Shown here: positions 42,810 to 52,107 of the stretch, one piece after another
Layout: each line of letters opens with the position of its first letter
Position numbering within the stretch: the stretch's first letter is position 1
NCBI GenBank assembly: GCA_963757135.1
Contig: CAVWQE010000004.1
Coordinates: forward strand, 620,001 to 684,000
Reading direction: 5' to 3'
Source: Gp1-AA145 sp963757135
GTDB lineage: Bacteria > Acidobacteriota > Terriglobia > Terriglobales > Acidobacteriaceae
DNA length: 64,000 bases
Program-made: the position numbers and the translations under genes
The notes under the pieces: model-generated
What the model was told of the DNA's origin: nothing
Seen by the model: the letters and a program-made list of their open reading frames with translations, nothing else
Database searches by the model: none

Positions 42810-44909
42810 ATGCATTCTTTCGCCCAAACCGCCAACCGTATCGCCGCCACCACCAAGAAGCTGGAAAAAACGGCATTGCTGGCGGAATATTTCAGATCCG
42901 TGCCGGTGGAGGAAGCAGCAGTGGCAGCCGTCTTCTTCTCCGGCCGCCCATTTCCGGCCTGGGAAGAAACCACGCTGCAGGTCGGCGGCACAATGCTGTG
43001 GAGAATCGTAGCGGAGCTGTCCGGCCGGTCAGAGAGCGAGCTTAGCGCCGCTTATCGCGAACACGGAGACTTGGGTGCGGTCGCGGGTGCCGTGCTGCCC
43101 GCTCGTGCGAACGGAGATCAGCCACCAAGCGCCATTCAGTCACAATTCCGTGAGTTAGCCGCCGCTCGCGGACCGGCGGCCAAGGCCGCTCTTGTTCGTC
43201 CATTACTGAGCGAGATATCGCCGCTCGAAGCCAAATACGTGATCAAGATCATGACCGGCGATCTGCGGATCGGGCTGAAAGAAAGCCTGGTCGAAGAGGC
43301 GATTGCCAAAGCGTTCCCCACGGCCAACGCCGACAAAGCATCGGCAGGTGCTCACCTGAAAGACGCCCAGCGAGCGAACATGCTCCTGGGAGACATCGGC
43401 GAAACGTTGAAACTGGCCACGGAAAGACGCCTGAACGAAGCCAAGATGCGGCTGTTTCATCCCATTGGATTCATGCTGGCCAGTCCGGCGGAGTCGGCGG
43501 AAGATGCGCTGGCGTATTTCAAAAATGCGTGGGTCGAAGATAAATACGATGGCATCCGCGCGCAGGCGCACTGCTCCGGAGACACCGTGCGCTTCTTTTC
43601 CCGCACGCGAGATGAGATTACGGAATCATTCCCCGAACTACCCGAGGTTCTGGCCGGCTTACCCGAAGACGCAATTCTGGACGGCGAGATTGTTGCCTGG
43701 AGCTATCTGGCAAACGGCGCCCTAGCTGATGGCCTCGAGCGGACGGAAGACGATCTCGTTGAGGGGCAGGAAGACAATCTCGCCGATCGGCCGGAAGACA
43801 ACCTCATTGGGAATTTGGAGCGGCGGGCGTCCTCGCCCGCCGAAGTTGGGGATTTGGAGCAGCGGATGTCACTGCCCACTAAACTCTCTGCCTTCGCAAA
43901 CTCTCCGGAATCCAAATCGCCCATCGGTCCAGTTCCGGAGGAGCGGAATTCGTTAGCCCAGCGCGTAAGCGCTGGGAATATTGAAACAGATGAGCGAGTC
44001 CCGGAGGGACGGCACGATTCCCCATATTCGGGACGCGCTCTCCCCTTCAGCGCGCTGCAACAGCGCCTGGGGCGCAAAAATGTCAGCGACAAACTGATGC
44101 GCGCCGTTCCGGTCGCGTACATCGTCTTCGACGCGCTCTACGCCGGAGACGAATTACTGATCGATCGTCCGCTGCAAGAGCGGGCGAAAATTTTGGAACG
44201 CCTGCTCACCGAACAAAAACCTGCTCACCACGGAGACACTGAGGCACGGAGAATATCCAAAGACTCACAGCCGAAGCTGGATTTCAGTTTTCAGACCTTG
44301 GGAGCACCGGCTTCTGACGACCGAGAGCCGACAGCTGAGAGCCATTCGCGTACGACGAGTCTCATCCGCGCTCCTGCCCTGCAAGCCAGCTCGCCCGAAC
44401 AACTAAACGCGCTCTTCGACGCCGCCCAGGCCCGCGGCAACGAGGGCCTGATGATCAAAGATCCGGAGTCGCGATACACGCCGGGACGGCGGGGAAAATC
44501 ATGGCTGAAACTCAAGCGCGAGCTGGCCACACTCGACGTGGTCGTCACCGCCGCCGAATACGGACACGGCAAGCGCATCGGTGTGCTCAGCGACTACACG
44601 TTCGCGGTGCGGGACGGCGACCGGCTGCTCAACATCGGCAAAGCTTACTCCGGCCTGACCGACGCCGAAATTCTTGAGATGACAAAGTGGTTTCTCGAGC
44701 ACACGATCGAAGACCAGGGCTTCCGCCGAATTGTAGAGCCGAAAATTGTGCTGGAAGTCGCGTTCAACAACGTCATGAAATCCGACCGCCATTCGAGCGG
44801 TTACGCTTTGCGCTTTCCACGCATCGTGCGCTTACGGCCGGACAAGCTGCCCGAAGAGGCTGACACGCTGGAGAGAGCGAAGGAGATCTATGAGAAACAG
44901 GGTGGCTGA
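42810..44909 (+). CDS. ATP-dependent DNA ligase with long repeat-derived inserts
   Basis: A 699-residue ligase of the archaeal/LigB type. The N-terminal DNA-binding domain (1-210) is followed by the adenylation domain with Lys245 in VEDKYDGIRAQ, motif FFSRTRDEITESFPEL and DGEIVAW. The OB domain ends near RFPRIVRLRPDK. Residues about 303-408 and 471-515 are low-complexity stretches encoded by dispersed palindromic repeats (43811-44010 and 44226-44343) lying between motifs. Without them the length would match the usual 550-600. It probably acts in DNA repair, the main replicative ligase being NAD-dependent elsewhere. ATG at 42810. Confidence 0.93.
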   Translation: MHSFAQTANRIAATTKKLEKTALLAEYFRSVPVEEAAVAAVFFSGRPFPAWEETTLQVGGTMLWRIVAELSGRSESELSAAYREHGDLGAVAGAVLPARANGDQPPSAIQSQFRELAAARGPAAKAALVRPLLSEISPLEAKYVIKIMTGDLRIGLKESLVEEAIAKAFPTANADKASAGAHLKDAQRANMLLGDIGETLKLATERRLNEAKMRLFHPIGFMLASPAESAEDALAYFKNAWVEDKYDGIRAQAHCSGDTVRFFSRTRDEITESFPELPEVLAGLPEDAILDGEIVAWSYLANGALADGLERTEDDLVEGQEDNLADRPEDNLIGNLERRASSPAEVGDLEQRMSLPTKLSAFANSPESKSPIGPVPEERNSLAQRVSAGNIETDERVPEGRHDSPYSGRALPFSALQQRLGRKNVSDKLMRAVPVAYIVFDALYAGDELLIDRPLQERAKILERLLTEQKPAHHGDTEARRISKDSQPKLDFSFQTLGAPASDDREPTAESHSRTTSLIRAPALQASSPEQLNALFDAAQARGNEGLMIKDPESRYTPGRRGKSWLKLKRELATLDVVVTAAEYGHGKRIGVLSDYTFAVRDGDRLLNIGKAYSGLTDAEILEMTKWFLEHTIEDQGFRRIVEPKIVLEVAFNNVMKSDRHSSGYALRFPRIVRLRPDKLPEEADTLERAKEIYEKQGG
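43811..44010. repeat. Three palindromic repeats inside the ligase gene (first insert)
   Basis: Perfect hairpins occur at 43821-43842 (CGGCGGGCG, 4 nt, CGCCCGCCG), 43957-43976 (CCCAGCGC, 4 nt, GCGCTGGG) and 43998-44010 (GTCCC, 3 nt, GGGAC). GGGGATTTGGAGCAGCGGATG-like sequence duplicates part of the first. All are read in frame. Confidence 0.78.
44226..44343. repeat. Dispersed repeats inside the ligase gene (second insert)
   Basis: A CACCACGGAGACACTGAGG-type segment (44226-44255) and a GACGACCGAGAGCCGAC segment (44315-44343) belong to families seen elsewhere in the window. The DNA is translated in frame. Confidence 0.75.
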
Positions 44910-44932
44910 TTTACACTTTGGCGGTCACGTTT

Positions 44933-46069
44933 ATGGGGAAGTTGCTAGAACTCATCGCCATCACCACGATCCTTCTCCTGCCCGCGTTTCTAGTTGCGGT
45001 CCGATTTCTATTTCTCGATAGAACTGACGAGCGGTCTTCATTGCTGTGGTTAAAACATTGCCAGACGAGTCACGCATTGCGGGTAGCGGATGTGCTAGTG
45101 TGGTGTGCCTTCTGGGAATTCCATACCTCGGATCTCCTTCCGCGATCAATGTTTTGGCTGGCTCCAAGCGCAGCGATCCTAGTTACCCAGACAAGCTTGC
45201 GAATCGTAAGCCGGCGGGTCCTGGAGCGCCGATGGAGTTCGTTCGACATTGCTCGGCTGGCTTTCTGGAGTACCGTCTGTCCGAGCATCGCCCTCCTAAT
45301 GACCGCGAGCGGATTCCATTCGCTGCTCGATAGAAAATTTGCGGGCCTCCTCTGGTTCCCCCTGGCGGCGGTAATGGCTTTTATTGGAATGCTGCGCCTC
45401 CAGTCTGCCCAAGGCATGAAACCTCGGAGGGTGAAATCGGGCACGCTGCTGAATCGTACGCTCCATCTTGCGCGACGGGTTGGAGTGAGAATCGATCGTG
45501 TATTTGTCATTCCGGCGGGCCGCGGATAATTGACGAATGCGTTCTCGGTGCGAGGTGGGGTCGGACTAACCGACAATTTCGGGGAATACTTGAGCGGAGT
45601 TGAACTCGATTCTGTCATCGCGCATGAGTTGGATCACGCGCAAGGCAGGCATACCCTGAAGAAGTTCGCTGCAGTTATGCTAGTTGTTTTATTTTTTTCA
45701 ATGCTCTCATTCGGAATTCCCTCTTCTGAGGATCCGGGCCTTCGCGCGATTTACGTGTTCTTCGCGCTGTTGGCGATGCTTCTGTCCTACTATCACCTTT
45801 CCCGAAGGTTCGAATACGACTGTGATCGCAAAGCCGTGGAATATACAAATAGTCCCGAAGCCCTAATTCGTGGGCTGGTGGCTTTGTACGAGAAGACAGG
45901 AGCCCCAATGGATTGCGCTAGAGTAGTTGAGCTCTTCATGACTCACCCCTCCCTCATTCATAGAATCGAGGCCATCGCCCAAAGAGCGGGGATGTCACGT
46001 GCTCAACTCTTGCGGTTTCTTCCTCAGTGCGTTGACCAGGAACAAGAGAGAAGTGCGGCAGTCATTTGA
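44933..46069 (+). pseudogene. M48-family membrane metallopeptidase interrupted by one in-frame TAA
   Basis: The reading frame is continuous from ATG 44933 to 46069 apart from a single TAA at 45527-45529. It lies inside the conserved stretch VIPAGRG-stop-LTNAFSVRGG. Upstream are three or more membrane helices. Downstream are the zinc motif H-E-L-D-H, a helix pair and the third-ligand region FEYDCDRKAVEY. All family parts are present, so this looks like a recent nonsense change (for example AAA to TAA) or a sequencing error. Restart from the TTG directly after the stop is possible but lacks a ribosome site. M48 enzymes degrade or process membrane proteins. Confidence 0.85.
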
Positions 46070-46076
46070 GGCGAGG

Positions 46077-46571
46077 CTATAGTTTCCCCAGTGCCGCCTT
46101 CAACTTCTTCCACGTCTCCTCCAGCGCCTCGGGCAGCACCCGGCTCTCTCCCGTCACGGTCATGAAATTCGTGTCGCCGACCCAGCGCGGCAGAACGTGC
46201 ATGTGGATGTGTCCCGCGACTCCCGCCCCCGCGGCGCGTCCGATGTTCATTCCCAGGTTGATGCCATCGGGCGTGTAAACCTGCCGCAGCACGCGTTCCA
46301 TTTTTTGGGACAACGCCATCATCTCCTGCGCGGCGGTCTCGGGCAGCTTTTGCAGTTCATCGAGATGCGCGAATGGCACGACCATCACGTGCCCGGACGT
46401 ATATGGAAAGCTGTTCAAAATGACAAAACAGTGTTGGCCGCGATAAACGATTTTAGCCTCCGCGTCGGGCAGCTTCGGCAGCTCGCAAAAGATGCATTGG
46501 CCGTTCGCGTACTCATCTTTCGTTGCGGCTGTAATGTAGGCGTAGCGCCAGGGAGTCCAGAGATAGTCCAT
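46077..46571 (-). CDS. HIT-family nucleotide hydrolase/phosphorylase
   Basis: A 164-residue HIT protein. The zinc pair C-I-F-C (26-29) and the catalytic histidine triad H-I-H-M-H-V at 121-126 are intact. The family also shows YTSGHVMVVPFAH and NLGMNIGRAAGAG. Members hydrolyse nucleoside phosphoramidates, or Ap4A-like dinucleotides in the longer type with a WTPWR start (WTPWRYAYI here). It is therefore probably Ap4A phosphorylase-like. The ATG at 46571 is the normal start. It converges on the broken M48 gene, 7 bp apart. Confidence 0.93.
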   Translation of the reverse strand: MDYLWTPWRYAYITAATKDEYANGQCIFCELPKLPDAEAKIVYRGQHCFVILNSFPYTSGHVMVVPFAHLDELQKLPETAAQEMMALSQKMERVLRQVYTPDGINLGMNIGRAAGAGVAGHIHMHVLPRWVGDTNFMTVTGESRVLPEALEETWKKLKAALGKL

Positions 46572-46639
46572 AGAAATCGGGCGATCGGCTGAAATGGATC
46601 GTGACCGGACATTATATGGTCAGATGGCAACGTGGCCTT

Positions 46640-46664
46640 GTCGGACAAGAATGTCCGACCACAC
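46640..46664. repeat. GTCGGACA-type palindromic repeat, single unit
   Basis: It reads GTCGGACA, 4 nt, TGTCCGAC followed by CACAC. This is the reverse complement of the left arm at 8474-8499 with one base missing. Confidence 0.85.
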
Positions 46665-46744
46665 GTGTGACTTCACCCGATGATCCCGATCGCGAGATCG
46701 CCCGATTATACGGTTACGCGATTGTTAATTTTCACCCTATTCGT

Positions 46745-46774
46745 TTGACACCTTTTCCGAGCGGTTGTTATAGT
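46745..46774 (+). promoter_or_regulatory. Sigma70-type promoter of rpsA
   Basis: A consensus -35 TTGACA at 46745-46750 is followed, after 17-18 nt, by TTATAGT (-10-like TATAGT at 46769-46774). Transcription would start near 46781, giving a leader of about 130 nt. Positions are read directly; activity is inferred. Confidence 0.7.
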
Positions 46775-46913
46775 CGAAGTGTTCCCTTTGGATACGGGTT
46801 CGATCTTTACGGCCGCTGGGTAAGTCCATCCGCCAGGGTGGGCTCAACATAAACCAAGACTCACACCAGCAGTTCGGTAACACGCCCGCGTCCTCTGACA
46901 CCGCTGAGAGGCA

Positions 46914-48773
46914 ATGACCTTGTTCGACGATAACAACCCTTATTCCGACTCTTCCACCACAACCTTAACCGAGCAGCAGCCCGAAACCGCGACCGAACAT
47001 TCCGAAGAGGAAACGGCCGCACAGGCGCAGCCCGAGGCTCAAGCCGAATCCCAGCCGCAAACTCCGGCTCAGACTCAGAATGAAGAGCAGAAGCCGGTGG
47101 AGGATTTTGCTGCCGCGCTCGAGAGCTTCACCACTGAAACCGAAGAGGCCACGGGCGAAGATCATGTGATCCACGGCACGGTGCTGAAGCTGACGGCGAC
47201 GCACGTGTTTGTGGACATCGGCGCCAAGTCAGAAGGCGCGCTGCCGATTGCTGAGGTCCAGGACCACGAGGGCAAACCCCGGTTCCAGGCGGGTGACGCC
47301 ATCGACGTGATGCGGGAGAAGGGTGAAACCGAAGAGGGTTACATTAAGCTTTCGTTCCAGAAAGCCCAGCGTCTACGCGCCTGGGACGAAATTGAAAAGG
47401 CCTACAACGAGAACCAGCCCATTAAGGCTGTCGTAATCGAGCGCACCAAGGGCGGCGTGACCGTCGATATTCAAGGCGCGCACGCGTTCCTGCCGGGTTC
47501 CCAGATTGATCTGCGTCCCGTCCGCAATCTGGACGCTATGAAGGGCCAGAGCTTTGACGTCGCTATCGTCAAGCTGAACAAGAAACGCGGCAACATCGTG
47601 GTTTCCCGTAAGCAGCTTCTGGAGCAGGAGCAGAACGAAAAACGCTCCAAGCTGCTCGATCATCTTCAGGAAGGCTCAGTTCTGACCGGCGTGGTCAAGA
47701 ACCTGACCGACTACGGCGCCTTCGTCGACCTCGGCGGCATCGACGGTCTGCTGCACATCACGGACATGTCTTGGGGACGCCTTACCCACCCGCGCGACCT
47801 GGTGAATGTTGGCGATCAGATTCAAGTAAAGGTTCTGAAATTCGACGGTGACAAGCAGCGGGTTTCGCTTGGCTTCAAGCAACTCACACCCGATCCGTGG
47901 CTCGATGCCGAGCACCGCTATCCCGTGGGAGCGCATGTCCATGGACGCGTAATCAGCGTGACCGATTACGGCGCATTCGTCGAACTGGAACAGGGGATCG
48001 AAGGCCTGGTCCATGTCAGCGAAATGACCTGGTCGAAGCGCATGAAGCACCCCGGCAAGCTGGTCAATGTGAATGACCAAGTGGAATGCGTAGTTCTCAG
48101 CGTGAATCCGACCGAGCGGCGTATTTCACTGGGCATGCGCCAACTGGCGGCAAATCCCTGGGATTCGTTGATTGAAAAATATCCAGTCGGCGCGTCGGTC
48201 GAAGGCCGGGTGCGTAATCTGACAGACTTCGGCGCTTTCATTGAAATTGAAGAGGGCATCGACGGATTGGTCCATGTCAGCAATCTGAGTTGGACCAAGC
48301 GCGTGAAGCACCCTTCGGAAGTACTGAAGAAGGGCGATCGGGTCAAAGCAATCGTTCTGGCGATCGATTCAGAAAAGCGTCGCCTATCGCTGGGTGTCAA
48401 GCAGCTTCAGCCGGATGTATGGGAGTCTTTCTTCCAGCAACATCGCGTGGGCGACATCGTCAAAGGCAAGGTACTGCGAGTGGCAACTTTCGGCGCCTTT
48501 GTTGAGATCGCCGAGGGAGTCGAAGGGCTCTGCCACAACTCCGAAGCGCTGGATGGTAATGGCCAACCGATGCACCTTGAACCCGGCTTTGAACACGATT
48601 TCAAGATCATCAAGATGAGTCCCGAAGACAAGAAAGTTGGGCTCAGCATAAAGGCAGTCGGCGACGAGGCCTCACGATCAGAGGTGGAAGCCTACAAACA
48701 GCCGGCATCGAGCACCGGCTCTACTATCGGCGAGCTGATGAACTGGAAGCGCGCCGGAAGTGAAAACGGATAG
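46914..48773 (+). CDS. rpsA: 30S ribosomal protein S1
   Basis: A 619-residue S1. After a 70-residue acidic, Gln/Pro-rich extension come six S1 (OB-fold) repeats, the last four strongly conserved, such as LTGVVKNLTDYGAFVDLGGIDGLLHI, VHGRVISVTDYGAFVELEQGIEGLVHVSEM and VEGRVRNLTDFGAFIEIEEGIDGLVHV by parts. S1 binds mRNA and docks it to the 30S subunit. The acidic N-terminal tail is longer than in E. coli. The ATG at 46914 has GAGAGG upstream. It has its own promoter (46745) and a terminator (48812). Confidence 0.96.
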   Translation: MTLFDDNNPYSDSSTTTLTEQQPETATEHSEEETAAQAQPEAQAESQPQTPAQTQNEEQKPVEDFAAALESFTTETEEATGEDHVIHGTVLKLTATHVFVDIGAKSEGALPIAEVQDHEGKPRFQAGDAIDVMREKGETEEGYIKLSFQKAQRLRAWDEIEKAYNENQPIKAVVIERTKGGVTVDIQGAHAFLPGSQIDLRPVRNLDAMKGQSFDVAIVKLNKKRGNIVVSRKQLLEQEQNEKRSKLLDHLQEGSVLTGVVKNLTDYGAFVDLGGIDGLLHITDMSWGRLTHPRDLVNVGDQIQVKVLKFDGDKQRVSLGFKQLTPDPWLDAEHRYPVGAHVHGRVISVTDYGAFVELEQGIEGLVHVSEMTWSKRMKHPGKLVNVNDQVECVVLSVNPTERRISLGMRQLAANPWDSLIEKYPVGASVEGRVRNLTDFGAFIEIEEGIDGLVHVSNLSWTKRVKHPSEVLKKGDRVKAIVLAIDSEKRRLSLGVKQLQPDVWESFFQQHRVGDIVKGKVLRVATFGAFVEIAEGVEGLCHNSEALDGNGQPMHLEPGFEHDFKIIKMSPEDKKVGLSIKAVGDEASRSEVEAYKQPASSTGSTIGELMNWKRAGSENG

Positions 48774-49293
48774 TCTTTCCGTTACAAAAGCACATTCCAA
48801 AGAACGCCAGATTGCCCGCCGCAGGCGTGTTTGGCGGGCAACGGCCTTTTTAGCGCCTACATCTAGAACTAACGTCAGCCTGCCGGACGCTGCCGAGGCA
48901 ATTGGGTACTTCGGTCACCTCGTTCCGGATTAGTAATTTGGCCGAATGGGCATGAGCCGTTACTCTGCCTTCGTAACGAATTTAGTCGTGATGTTTCGTT
49001 GACACGAGGTACCAGCTTTGTTACCGTTGCCTCGTTCACTTAAATAACTAGCTTGGCATGCGCTAAGTGCCGTAAACGCTTTAGATTGCGGGCACACAGG
49101 CAAATCGGCACTGGTTCCAGCAGGGAAAGAAGCGTTTGTTCCTTGTCCCATAAGGGGAAAACGCAGCCAGGACCATGATCAAAACCAGCGGGTAAAGTGA
49201 GCGCCCGGCCCCGGAAGTGCGGTAGTTCAGCATGCGGGGCAAACAACGGGCGCGTGATCTGGCCTGGAAAACTGAAATTTAAGGACAAGAATT
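48774..49293. other. Gene-poor region after rpsA
   Basis: These 520 bp hold the rpsA terminator (48812-48852) and otherwise nothing recognisable. Two short minus-strand frames have no ribosome sites or family resemblance. A TTGACA near 48999 lacks a good -10. The M23 gene's promoter is presumably in the last part. Confidence 0.5.
48812..48852 (+). terminator. Rho-independent terminator of rpsA
   Basis: A 9-bp stem TTGCCCGCC (48812-48820) with GGCGGGCAA (48833-48841) and 12-nt loop is followed by CGGCC and a T run. Confidence 0.85.
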
Positions 49294-50211
49294 TTGCCGA
49301 AGCGTTTCTACATTCTGTTTGTAGCTCGAGGGGATGACGGACAACTCCGCAAAATTCCCATCCCTACCCGCTATCTCTACGTTCTCGGCATAGGAGCCAT
49401 GGTTGGGCTGCTCGGACTCACTGGCATGGCCAGTACTTATGTCCGCATGTTGCTCAAAGTCTCCAGTTACAATCAGTTGCGCGCCGAACGCGAAGATCTT
49501 AAGACCCGATATACCCATCTGGAGCAGGTCGCCCAGGAGCGCGATATTCAGGTCGCATCCCTGGGATCGCTGGCCAGCGAAGTTTCATCGCTTTACGGGC
49601 TCAAGCCCGAGCCAATGCTGATTAAAGCTGCTTCTTCCGATCAACTCGAAGATCCCCAAGTCGTCAGCTCGTCTCTGGATCGCCTGGCGACGCTTAAGAC
49701 CGCCGCGCTGACTGGCGCCACGAGCGCAGGCATCTCCCTGGGATTGACACGAAATGTCACTCCCGCTGACTGGATGCGCGCTAACTCGGCCCCTAACCTG
49801 TGGCCGGTCGAAGGCCCGGTCACTGGTTCTTTCGGCGAAAGAATCGACCCCTTTAATGGAGAAGGCGCGTTTCACGCAGGAATTGACATCGGTGCAATTT
49901 TTGGTCAACCTGTCATCGCCCCAGCCGACGGCGTGGTCGAATTCGCCGACTTCATGGGCGGCTATGGACGGGCCATCATCCTCGACCACGGTCACGGCAT
50001 GAGCACCCGCTACGGCCACCTGAAGAGCTTTGCCTGCTTCCCCGGCCAGCACGTTCACCGCGGAGACACGATTGGCTATGTCGGTGACAGCGGACGCAGC
50101 ACTGGCCCCCACCTCCACTACGAAGTCCGCATCAACGATGTCCCGGTAAATCCCCACAAGTATTTGCGCATCACCTATGCGCACGTGGGCGGATTTGCCG
50201 CAGGAAGCTAA
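49294..50211 (+). CDS. M23-family peptidoglycan peptidase, membrane-anchored
   Basis: A 305-residue wall endopeptidase or NlpD/EnvC-like regulator. One membrane helix at about 27-47 (YLYVLGIGAMVGLLGLTGMA) is followed by a coiled-coil region (55-110) and a linker. The LytM domain shows GPVTGSFGERIDPF, HAGIDIG (zinc ligands), YGHL and HLHYEV (second H-x-H). All metal ligands are present, so it is probably active. The start is TTG at 49294, with AAGGA 8-9 nt upstream. It has no obvious operon partner, though the window holds other wall enzymes. Confidence 0.92.
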   Translation: MPKRFYILFVARGDDGQLRKIPIPTRYLYVLGIGAMVGLLGLTGMASTYVRMLLKVSSYNQLRAEREDLKTRYTHLEQVAQERDIQVASLGSLASEVSSLYGLKPEPMLIKAASSDQLEDPQVVSSSLDRLATLKTAALTGATSAGISLGLTRNVTPADWMRANSAPNLWPVEGPVTGSFGERIDPFNGEGAFHAGIDIGAIFGQPVIAPADGVVEFADFMGGYGRAIILDHGHGMSTRYGHLKSFACFPGQHVHRGDTIGYVGDSGRSTGPHLHYEVRINDVPVNPHKYLRITYAHVGGFAAGS

Positions 50212-50450
50212 GAAGACGGCGGCGCTCAGCTATAGAAATCAGTCCATGCGTGCAAGTCGCGATTTATCACCAGCTGCGCACGGACCTGCCACTCACAGCA
50301 GTAACCATCGACTGAGGCAGATAAGTGCATTCGAGCGTTGCAGACGCTCTCGCAGAAAACGCAGGTGGGTAAAGGTACCCCTCAATTCAGCTGACGCACA
50401 CACCTCAACCCAGTGCCAGGCGAGCGGCGCGTTTCGTCTGAACCTTCGAG

Positions 50451-50906
50451 TTACTTTTTAACTATGCTCTCGGCGATTCCTGCGGCGATCGGCACCTTGA
50501 AGGTCTCATGCTTATAGGCCTTCACCATCAGCAGAATCCAGAGAATAAAGGTGATCAGGCCGACGAGCAGTCCCAGCATGCTCATCAACCCAAAGCCCAG
50601 AATTCCTCCGATCGTACCGCTCATAACCGACAGCGCGATCTGGATGATTGTGAGACCGCCGAACACCGCAATGGATTGGGCCGCATGAAATCGGACCCAC
50701 GGACGTTTGTCGATCAACAGGAAGATGATGCCTGTGATCCAGCCCGCGAGATAACACAGCAGTCCGGCAACATTTTCGGCAAGACCCTCTGAAGTTGCCG
50801 CGACAGGAACCGGGCCGCCGGCTGGGGCCATCACCTGGTTGGCTCCACATTTTGGACAAAAACTAGCGCTTCCAACTTCCTGACCACAAGACGGGCAAAA
50901 AGCCAT
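50451..50906 (-). CDS. DUF4870-like membrane protein with N-terminal zinc ribbon
   Basis: A 151-residue protein. It starts with a zinc ribbon (C-P-S-C, then C-P-K-C) and a short linker. Three to four membrane helices follow in a DUF4870 arrangement (VAGLLCYLAGWITGIIFLLID, RFHAAQSIAVFGGLTI, then two more), ending with IAESIVKK. The family is of unknown function. The ATG at 50906 has GGAGG 5 nt upstream. Longer frames are not supported. It is monocistronic by position. Confidence 0.9.
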   Translation of the reverse strand: MAFCPSCGQEVGSASFCPKCGANQVMAPAGGPVPVAATSEGLAENVAGLLCYLAGWITGIIFLLIDKRPWVRFHAAQSIAVFGGLTIIQIALSVMSGTIGGILGFGLMSMLGLLVGLITFILWILLMVKAYKHETFKVPIAAGIAESIVKK

Positions 50907-51132
50907 GATGTCCTCCGGGAAGTTTAGTCGGCTGGAGAGTATCAGAAGCCCGCGCACAACACAATGATCCCGAACGGGCCTGCTGGCTGAGCTTGGAGTG
51001 TGAGCTTCAGGCGAGGCGGCCAAGCGGCCAGCCAAAAACAATTAAATTCGACCCGCGCGTTCTAGTCATGGCGCCCCACCTTCGGTGCCCAAAGTGTGGC
51101 ACGGAACAGCTAAGATAAGTTATTCTGATGAC

Positions 51133-51399
51133 ATGGATCATTTGTTGGTTCTTCGGGACAAGATTGGGCGCCTCCGAGAAGAGATCGCTGATATTCAAGA
51201 ACTAAATGAGGAATTTCGGCGTGACGGCATGAATGGAGCAGATGCTCAAGTCGCTCACGGACGGCGGAACGAACGGTTGCAAGCGATCCAGCATGAGCTT
51301 GTTCAACTCGGAGACCTTGGTCGCAAAGTTATTTCGACAGAACAAATGAGAGAAAAGCACCACACTCGACTGCATATCATCAAGAAACGGGCATCATAG
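51133..51399 (+). CDS. Small coiled-coil protein of unknown function
   Basis: An 88-residue, almost entirely helical, charged protein (LRDKIGRLREEIADIQELNEEF, then VAHGRRNERLQAIQHELVQLGDLGRKV). A heptad pattern supports a coiled coil. The ATG at 51133 starts the conserved part; no good ribosome site is visible. From memory, close relatives occur in other acidobacteria, so it is probably real. No function is known. Divergent from the zinc-ribbon gene. Confidence 0.75.
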   Translation: MDHLLVLRDKIGRLREEIADIQELNEEFRRDGMNGADAQVAHGRRNERLQAIQHELVQLGDLGRKVISTEQMREKHHTRLHIIKKRAS

Positions 51400-51728
51400 G
51401 TTCACACCTTTCTAAGCCGCCCAGCCTCGCAACTTGTCCCGCGTGGCGACGCCCAGCGGCACCATGGGCGCAAAAATGAAAGCGCCCTGGACTCTATTGA
51501 GTCCCAGGACGCCGCATCGAACAGCCCTCCCCCGAAGTCTGCTCACATTTACTGTAGGTGGAGATTGCCGCGATGGGAATGGCTCCAATGGGCTATTTCG
51601 GAAGTCCCCGGGCCCTCTCAAGCGCATCTTGCCTCCGGTAAACGGCCCCCGGCCGACCGAAATCGAAGCACCCTCACCGGTGCAACCTTACGCAGCATCT
51701 TGCCGTCCGAAATACTGCGGAGGCGACC
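51400..51728. other. Gene-poor region, no clear feature
   Basis: These 329 bp contain no convincing gene. Short frames on both strands lack ribosome sites and family resemblance. The stretch just before 51729 carries the GGAGG site of the next gene. No terminator-like hairpin with a T tract is obvious. Confidence 0.4.
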
Positions 51729-52106
51729 ATGCGTGCTTTGCTCCTGACATTTTTGCTTACGGCCACTGCGGCCTTAGCCCAGGAATTCCCCACTAAGGGA
51801 CCGGCCACAAACGACCCCAATAAGAATGCATCGCAACCCAAGATCTACCAGGGATGCATGATCCGCTCCAGCGGCAGCATAATGCTTGCTGATCAGGAGA
51901 ATCGTGACTACAAGCTGGTAGCCAATGGCAAGTCACTCGACAGCTACGTTGGGCAAGAGGTGCAGATCACCGCTATTGACGTAAATCCTAACGACTCGTC
52001 CTCCGACGAGCGCGGCATGAGTGATGGGCAAACACAGAACACGCCGCGTACGCTCAGCGTCGAAGACATTCAGAAGGTTTCGAATTACTGCAGCTCTCCA
52101 AAGTGA
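51729..52106 (+). CDS. Small secreted protein, OB-like (DUF5818-type)
   Basis: A 125-residue exported protein. An 18-residue signal peptide (ALLLTFLLTATAALAQ) is followed by a beta-rich part: KIYQGCMIRSSGSIMLADQENRDYKLV, then VGQEVQITAIDV, the look of a small OB fold. It ends with SVEDIQKVSNYC; two Cys could form a disulfide. The ATG at 51729 has GGAGG 5 nt upstream. Similar secreted OB-like proteins are common in acidobacteria (DUF5818 by memory). The ligand is unknown. It converges on the next gene with one base between. Confidence 0.82.
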   Translation: MRALLLTFLLTATAALAQEFPTKGPATNDPNKNASQPKIYQGCMIRSSGSIMLADQENRDYKLVANGKSLDSYVGQEVQITAIDVNPNDSSSDERGMSDGQTQNTPRTLSVEDIQKVSNYCSSPK

Positions 52107-52107
52107 G

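Larger units (their letters stand above)
46572..46913. other. Intergenic region between the HIT gene and rpsA
   Basis: This 342-bp divergent gap contains the palindromic repeat at 46640-46664 and the rpsA promoter at 46745-46774. The remaining leader of about 130 nt before the S1 start is GC-rich. It could hold an autoregulatory S1-binding structure; I see no defined hairpin. No gene is supported. Confidence 0.6.
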
